NCBI RefSeq assembly: GCF_006542425.1
Contig: NZ_VFID01000002.1
Location: 248,001-312,000, forward strand
Source: Pseudoxanthomonas sp. z9
Lineage (GTDB): Bacteria > Pseudomonadota > Gammaproteobacteria > Xanthomonadales > Xanthomonadaceae
Length of the DNA: 64,000 nucleotides
Reading direction: 5' to 3'
Below, in pieces: positions 61,315 through 64,000 of the stretch. The position numbers and the translations under genes were made by a program. The number at the start of each line of letters is the position of its first letter. Positions within the stretch are counted from its first letter, which is position 1. The notes below the pieces were generated by a model. It was given only the letters and a program-made list of their open reading frames with translations, was not told where the DNA came from and searched no databases.

Positions 61315-62475
61315 ATGAAGTTCATCCTGTTCGCGAATACAGACTGGTACCTCTACAACTTCCGACTCTCCACCGCTTTGCAACTGCGCTCCATGGGCAT
61401 GGAGGTGGTGATGGTGTCGCCACCGGGCGAGTTCGGCCATCGCTTCGAGCAGCACGGCATCCGCTGGCGGCCATTGCCGATGGAACGTTCCAGCCTCAAT
61501 CCCTGGCGCGAGGCCGGCACCCTGGCCCGGCTGGTCGGCGTGCTGCGCGAGGAGCGCCCGGATCTGCTGCACAGCTTCACCCTCAAATGCGCCGTGTACG
61601 GCGCGCTGGCGGCACGCGCGGCCGGCGTGCCGGCGGTGGTGAACGCGGTCACCGGCCTGGGTTACGTCTTTTCCAGCGATCGTGCCAAGGCGCGCATGTT
61701 GCGACCGCTGGTGTCGCTGCTGATGCGCGGTGCGCTGGGCGGCGAGCATTCGCGGGTGATCCTGCAGAATCCGGACGACGCGCAGGCCTTCGCCGACGCG
61801 CGCCTGGCGCCGCCGCACAACATCCGCCTGATCCGCGGATCCGGCGTGGATCTCAGCCGCTTCCTGCTGCGCGATGCCGAAGGCGGCGCGCGGCGCCCGC
61901 TGCGGGTGCTGCTGGCCGCGCGCCTGCTGCGCGAGAAGGGCGTGTGCGAATACGCGGCCGCCGCGGAGCGCCTCCGCGCACAGGGCCGCGAGGTCCGGTT
62001 CCTGCTCGCCGGCATGCCGGATCCGGGCAACCCGCATTCGGTGCCCGCGGCCGAAGTCGAGGCCTGGCACGCGCAGGGCACGCTGGAGTGGCTGGGCCAT
62101 GTCGAGGACATGCCGGCGCTGCTGCGTTCGGTCGATGTCATGGCGCTGCCCAGCTACTACCGCGAAGGCGTGCCGAAGAGCCTGATCGAGGCCGGCGCCT
62201 GCGGCATCGCGCTGGTGACCACCAACCTGCCGGGGTGCCGCGAGGTGGTGAGCCGCGATGGCGAGGACGGCCTGCACGTGCAACCGCGCAGCGCCGATTC
62301 GCTGGCGCGGGTGATTGCGCGCCTGGACGACGATCGTGATCTGCTGCGGCGGCTGGGCGAACGCGCCCGCGCCCGCGCGCTCGCCGATTTCGACGAGAAG
62401 GTGGTCATCCGCAAGACCTGCGAGGTCTATGGCGAGCTGGTGCCGTTGCGGTTGCAGGGAGCGATGGCCGGATGA
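61315..62475 (+). CDS. GT4-family glycosyltransferase
   Basis: A 386-residue GT-B glycosyltransferase of the WcaI/PglA-like sort. The N-terminus M-K-F-I-L-F-A-N-T-D-W-Y-L-Y-N-F-R and the G-x-G-Y-V-F acceptor-side segment are followed by the donor-site motif Y-R-E-G-V-P-K-S-L-I-E-A-G-A-C-G (near 280-296). It should add a sugar to the lipid-linked repeat unit in the cytoplasm. Its stop overlaps the start of the flippase gene. Confidence 0.88.
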   Translation: MKFILFANTDWYLYNFRLSTALQLRSMGMEVVMVSPPGEFGHRFEQHGIRWRPLPMERSSLNPWREAGTLARLVGVLREERPDLLHSFTLKCAVYGALAARAAGVPAVVNAVTGLGYVFSSDRAKARMLRPLVSLLMRGALGGEHSRVILQNPDDAQAFADARLAPPHNIRLIRGSGVDLSRFLLRDAEGGARRPLRVLLAARLLREKGVCEYAAAAERLRAQGREVRFLLAGMPDPGNPHSVPAAEVEAWHAQGTLEWLGHVEDMPALLRSVDVMALPSYYREGVPKSLIEAGACGIALVTTNLPGCREVVSRDGEDGLHVQPRSADSLARVIARLDDDRDLLRRLGERARARALADFDEKVVIRKTCEVYGELVPLRLQGAMAG

Positions 62476-63773
62476 TGAACCGGATCCTGCCCATGCCGCT
62501 GCGTCCCGCCCTGAACGCCTTGTCCCTGTTGTGGCTCGCCACCGCCGCCGGGGCGGTGGCGGTGTTCGTCACGCAGACCCTGTTGGCACGCCGGTTCGGT
62601 CCGGCCGAGTACGGCCTGTTCGCCTCCTCGCTCGCCACCATCACCCTGGTCGCGCCGCTGGCCGGCTTCGGGCTGTCGCAGTTCCGGCTAAAGGTGTTCG
62701 GTACCGAGGGCTGGCAGGCCCAGCGCTGGCGGCGCGCCTCCGAGCGCTTCATCGTCGCCAGCACCACGCTGGCGCTGGTCGGCATGGCCGCGTGGGCGGA
62801 GTGGGGACCGCCGGTGGATGCACGCACCCGGCAACTGCTGTGGCTGCTGCTGCCGGTGATTGTCGGACTGCTGGCGGTCGAGCAGATCGGCAGCAAGCTG
62901 CGCCTGGAGGAGCGTCATGGCGCACTGGCCGCGTGGCAATTGTGGATGCCGCTGGGCCGCCTGCTGGTGGCGGCGTACGCGCTGGCCTGGTCCGGCATGC
63001 GCATCGAAATGGTCGCGCTGGGCTACAGCGCGGTCGCGGTGCTGGCGGTGTTCGCGGCGATGCCGCAATGGCGGTCGATGGCACGCGGCGACTGGGCACT
63101 GCGCGGCCACGGCGCACAGGATGCGGCCGCATTGCAGGTGCGTCCGCCGGGCGTGCGCCAGTTGTGCGTGCAGGCGTGGCCGTACGGGATGGCGGCGGTG
63201 TTGTACCCGGTGTTCTTCCAGATCGGCACGGTGCTGCTGAAGTACCTCGCCGGGGACGCGGCCGCCGGTCATTTCGGCATCGCGCTGGCGGTGATGACCG
63301 CGATCTACCTGTTCCCGGCCACGGTCTACCAGAAGTTCCTGCTGTCCAAGCTGCATCGCTGGGCGGTGCATGACCGCCCGCGGTTCCGCCAGGCCTATCG
63401 CTGGGGCACCGTGGCCATGCTGGCCAGCGGCATCGTCGGCGGCGTCGTGCTGGCGTTCGCCGCGCCGCTGGCCACGCAGGTGTTTGGCGCCGGCTATCGC
63501 ACGGTGGTGCCGCTGCTGCAGGTGCTTGCGCTGTGCGTGCCGCTGCGCTTCCTGTCCACCGCGGTCGGCTCGGTGCTGCTCACCGAGGGTCACATGCGCT
63601 ACCGGGTCTACGCGATGGCGCTGGCCGCTTTGGCGGCGGTGCTGCTGAACCTGGCGCTGATTCCCGCCTTCGCCGAAATGGGTGCGGCGATTGCCACCGT
63701 CATCGCCGAGGCGTTGCTGCTGGGCCTGATGTATCGGGGCGCTCGCCGGGTCGACGCACTGGAGCTGGACTGA
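62472..63773 (+). CDS. Wzx-like oligosaccharide flippase
   Basis: A 433-residue inner-membrane protein with about 12 helices of the MATE/MOP polysaccharide exporter group (F-V-T-Q-T-L-L-A-R-R-F-G-P-A-E-Y-G near the N-terminus). It is expected to flip the lipid-linked repeat unit to the periplasm for polymerisation and export by the Wzc-dependent route. ATG overlaps the GT4 stop (ATGA), and its own stop overlaps the next ATG. Confidence 0.88.
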   Translation: MMNRILPMPLRPALNALSLLWLATAAGAVAVFVTQTLLARRFGPAEYGLFASSLATITLVAPLAGFGLSQFRLKVFGTEGWQAQRWRRASERFIVASTTLALVGMAAWAEWGPPVDARTRQLLWLLLPVIVGLLAVEQIGSKLRLEERHGALAAWQLWMPLGRLLVAAYALAWSGMRIEMVALGYSAVAVLAVFAAMPQWRSMARGDWALRGHGAQDAAALQVRPPGVRQLCVQAWPYGMAAVLYPVFFQIGTVLLKYLAGDAAAGHFGIALAVMTAIYLFPATVYQKFLLSKLHRWAVHDRPRFRQAYRWGTVAMLASGIVGGVVLAFAAPLATQVFGAGYRTVVPLLQVLALCVPLRFLSTAVGSVLLTEGHMRYRVYAMALAALAAVLLNLALIPAFAEMGAAIATVIAEALLLGLMYRGARRVDALELD

Positions 63774-64000
63774 TGGACAAGCCCCGCGTCGCTTTCACCG
63801 GCTACTACGGAATGCGCAATTTCGGCGACGACCTGTTCGGCGTGATCTGCACGCGCGCGGCCGAGCGCTACTGGAACGCCTCGCCGCGCCTGGTCGGCCC
63901 ACCACTGGCCGGCATGACCGGCGTCAGCACCGTGCCCGCGTTCTATCCGCTCGACTGGTACGGGGCGGGCGGAGCGCTGGGCAAGGGCAGCCGCCTGCTC
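63773..64000 (+). CDS. Polysaccharide pyruvyltransferase family protein (partial, cut by window end)
   Basis: The first 76 residues of a protein beginning MDKPRVAFTGYYGMRNFGDD. The G-Y-Y-G-M-R-N-F-G-D-D-L-F motif is characteristic of the CsaB/WcaK/GumL pyruvyltransferase family, which adds a pyruvate ketal to polysaccharide sugars. The reading frame continues beyond 64000. It starts on the last base of the flippase stop. Confidence 0.8.
   Translation, partial: MDKPRVAFTGYYGMRNFGDDLFGVICTRAAERYWNASPRLVGPPLAGMTGVSTVPAFYPLDWYGAGGALGKGSRLL

Overview
The window is GC-rich, densely packed bacterial chromosome with no rRNA, tRNA, insertion sequence, prophage or CRISPR that I can see. Gene content points to a facultatively anaerobic, nitrate-respiring Gammaproteobacterium. 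It carries the O2-independent ubiquinone genes ubiTUV, a cluster-type FNR, Nap, a quinol NO reductase, and GTAG/CTAC-ended palindromic REP-like elements of the kind common in Xanthomonadaceae. The family-level placement is inference.

1-24.5 kb is an anaerobic respiration island. After an outer-membrane porin come ubiD-ubiU-ubiV on the plus strand. Facing them on the minus strand is ubiT-nadA-nadB, where UbiT is fused to a chorismate mutase domain. Upstream, also minus, is an nnrS-sirB2-small Cys protein-DUF2249-membrane protein operon. Next are a small Gly/Cys-tailed protein, norB (qNOR), fnr and hemN. On the plus strand follow moeA-mobA and napEFDABC. Seven FNR-type boxes (TTGAC/T-N4-A/GTCAA and near variants) lie in front of these units, and the FNR encoded here has the four cluster cysteines and the recognition-helix residues expected to read them. 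The island supplies quinone, NAD, heme and molybdenum cofactor without O2, together with nitrate and NO reduction. No nitrite reductase or N2O reductase is present in the window.

24.6-29.8 kb holds a soluble hybrid histidine kinase, an ABC1/UbiB-family kinase-like membrane protein and a GIY-YIG-like protein. 29.8-51.5 kb reads as a stress-tolerance region: short hydrophilic proteins, a UdgX-type uracil-DNA glycosylase, an SDR oxidoreductase, a Cys-rich zinc protein, a BON-domain protein, KGG-repeat protein, a sigma54 response regulator coupled to a 72-residue H-box protein, an orphan RES-domain protein, an MscS channel, a trehalose/glucan operon (otsB-otsA-GT4-debranching enzyme), MgtC, a PAS-EAL phosphodiesterase and a ferritin-like protein.

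51.8-64 kb is the start of an exopolysaccharide locus, all on the plus strand: a low-molecular-weight tyrosine phosphatase, a WecA-type initiating transferase fused to a degenerate WecB-like domain, a Wzc-like tyrosine kinase, an asparagine-synthetase-like protein without a glutaminase domain, two paralogous beta-helix proteins, a GT4 glycosyltransferase, a Wzx-like flippase and a pyruvyltransferase cut by the window edge.
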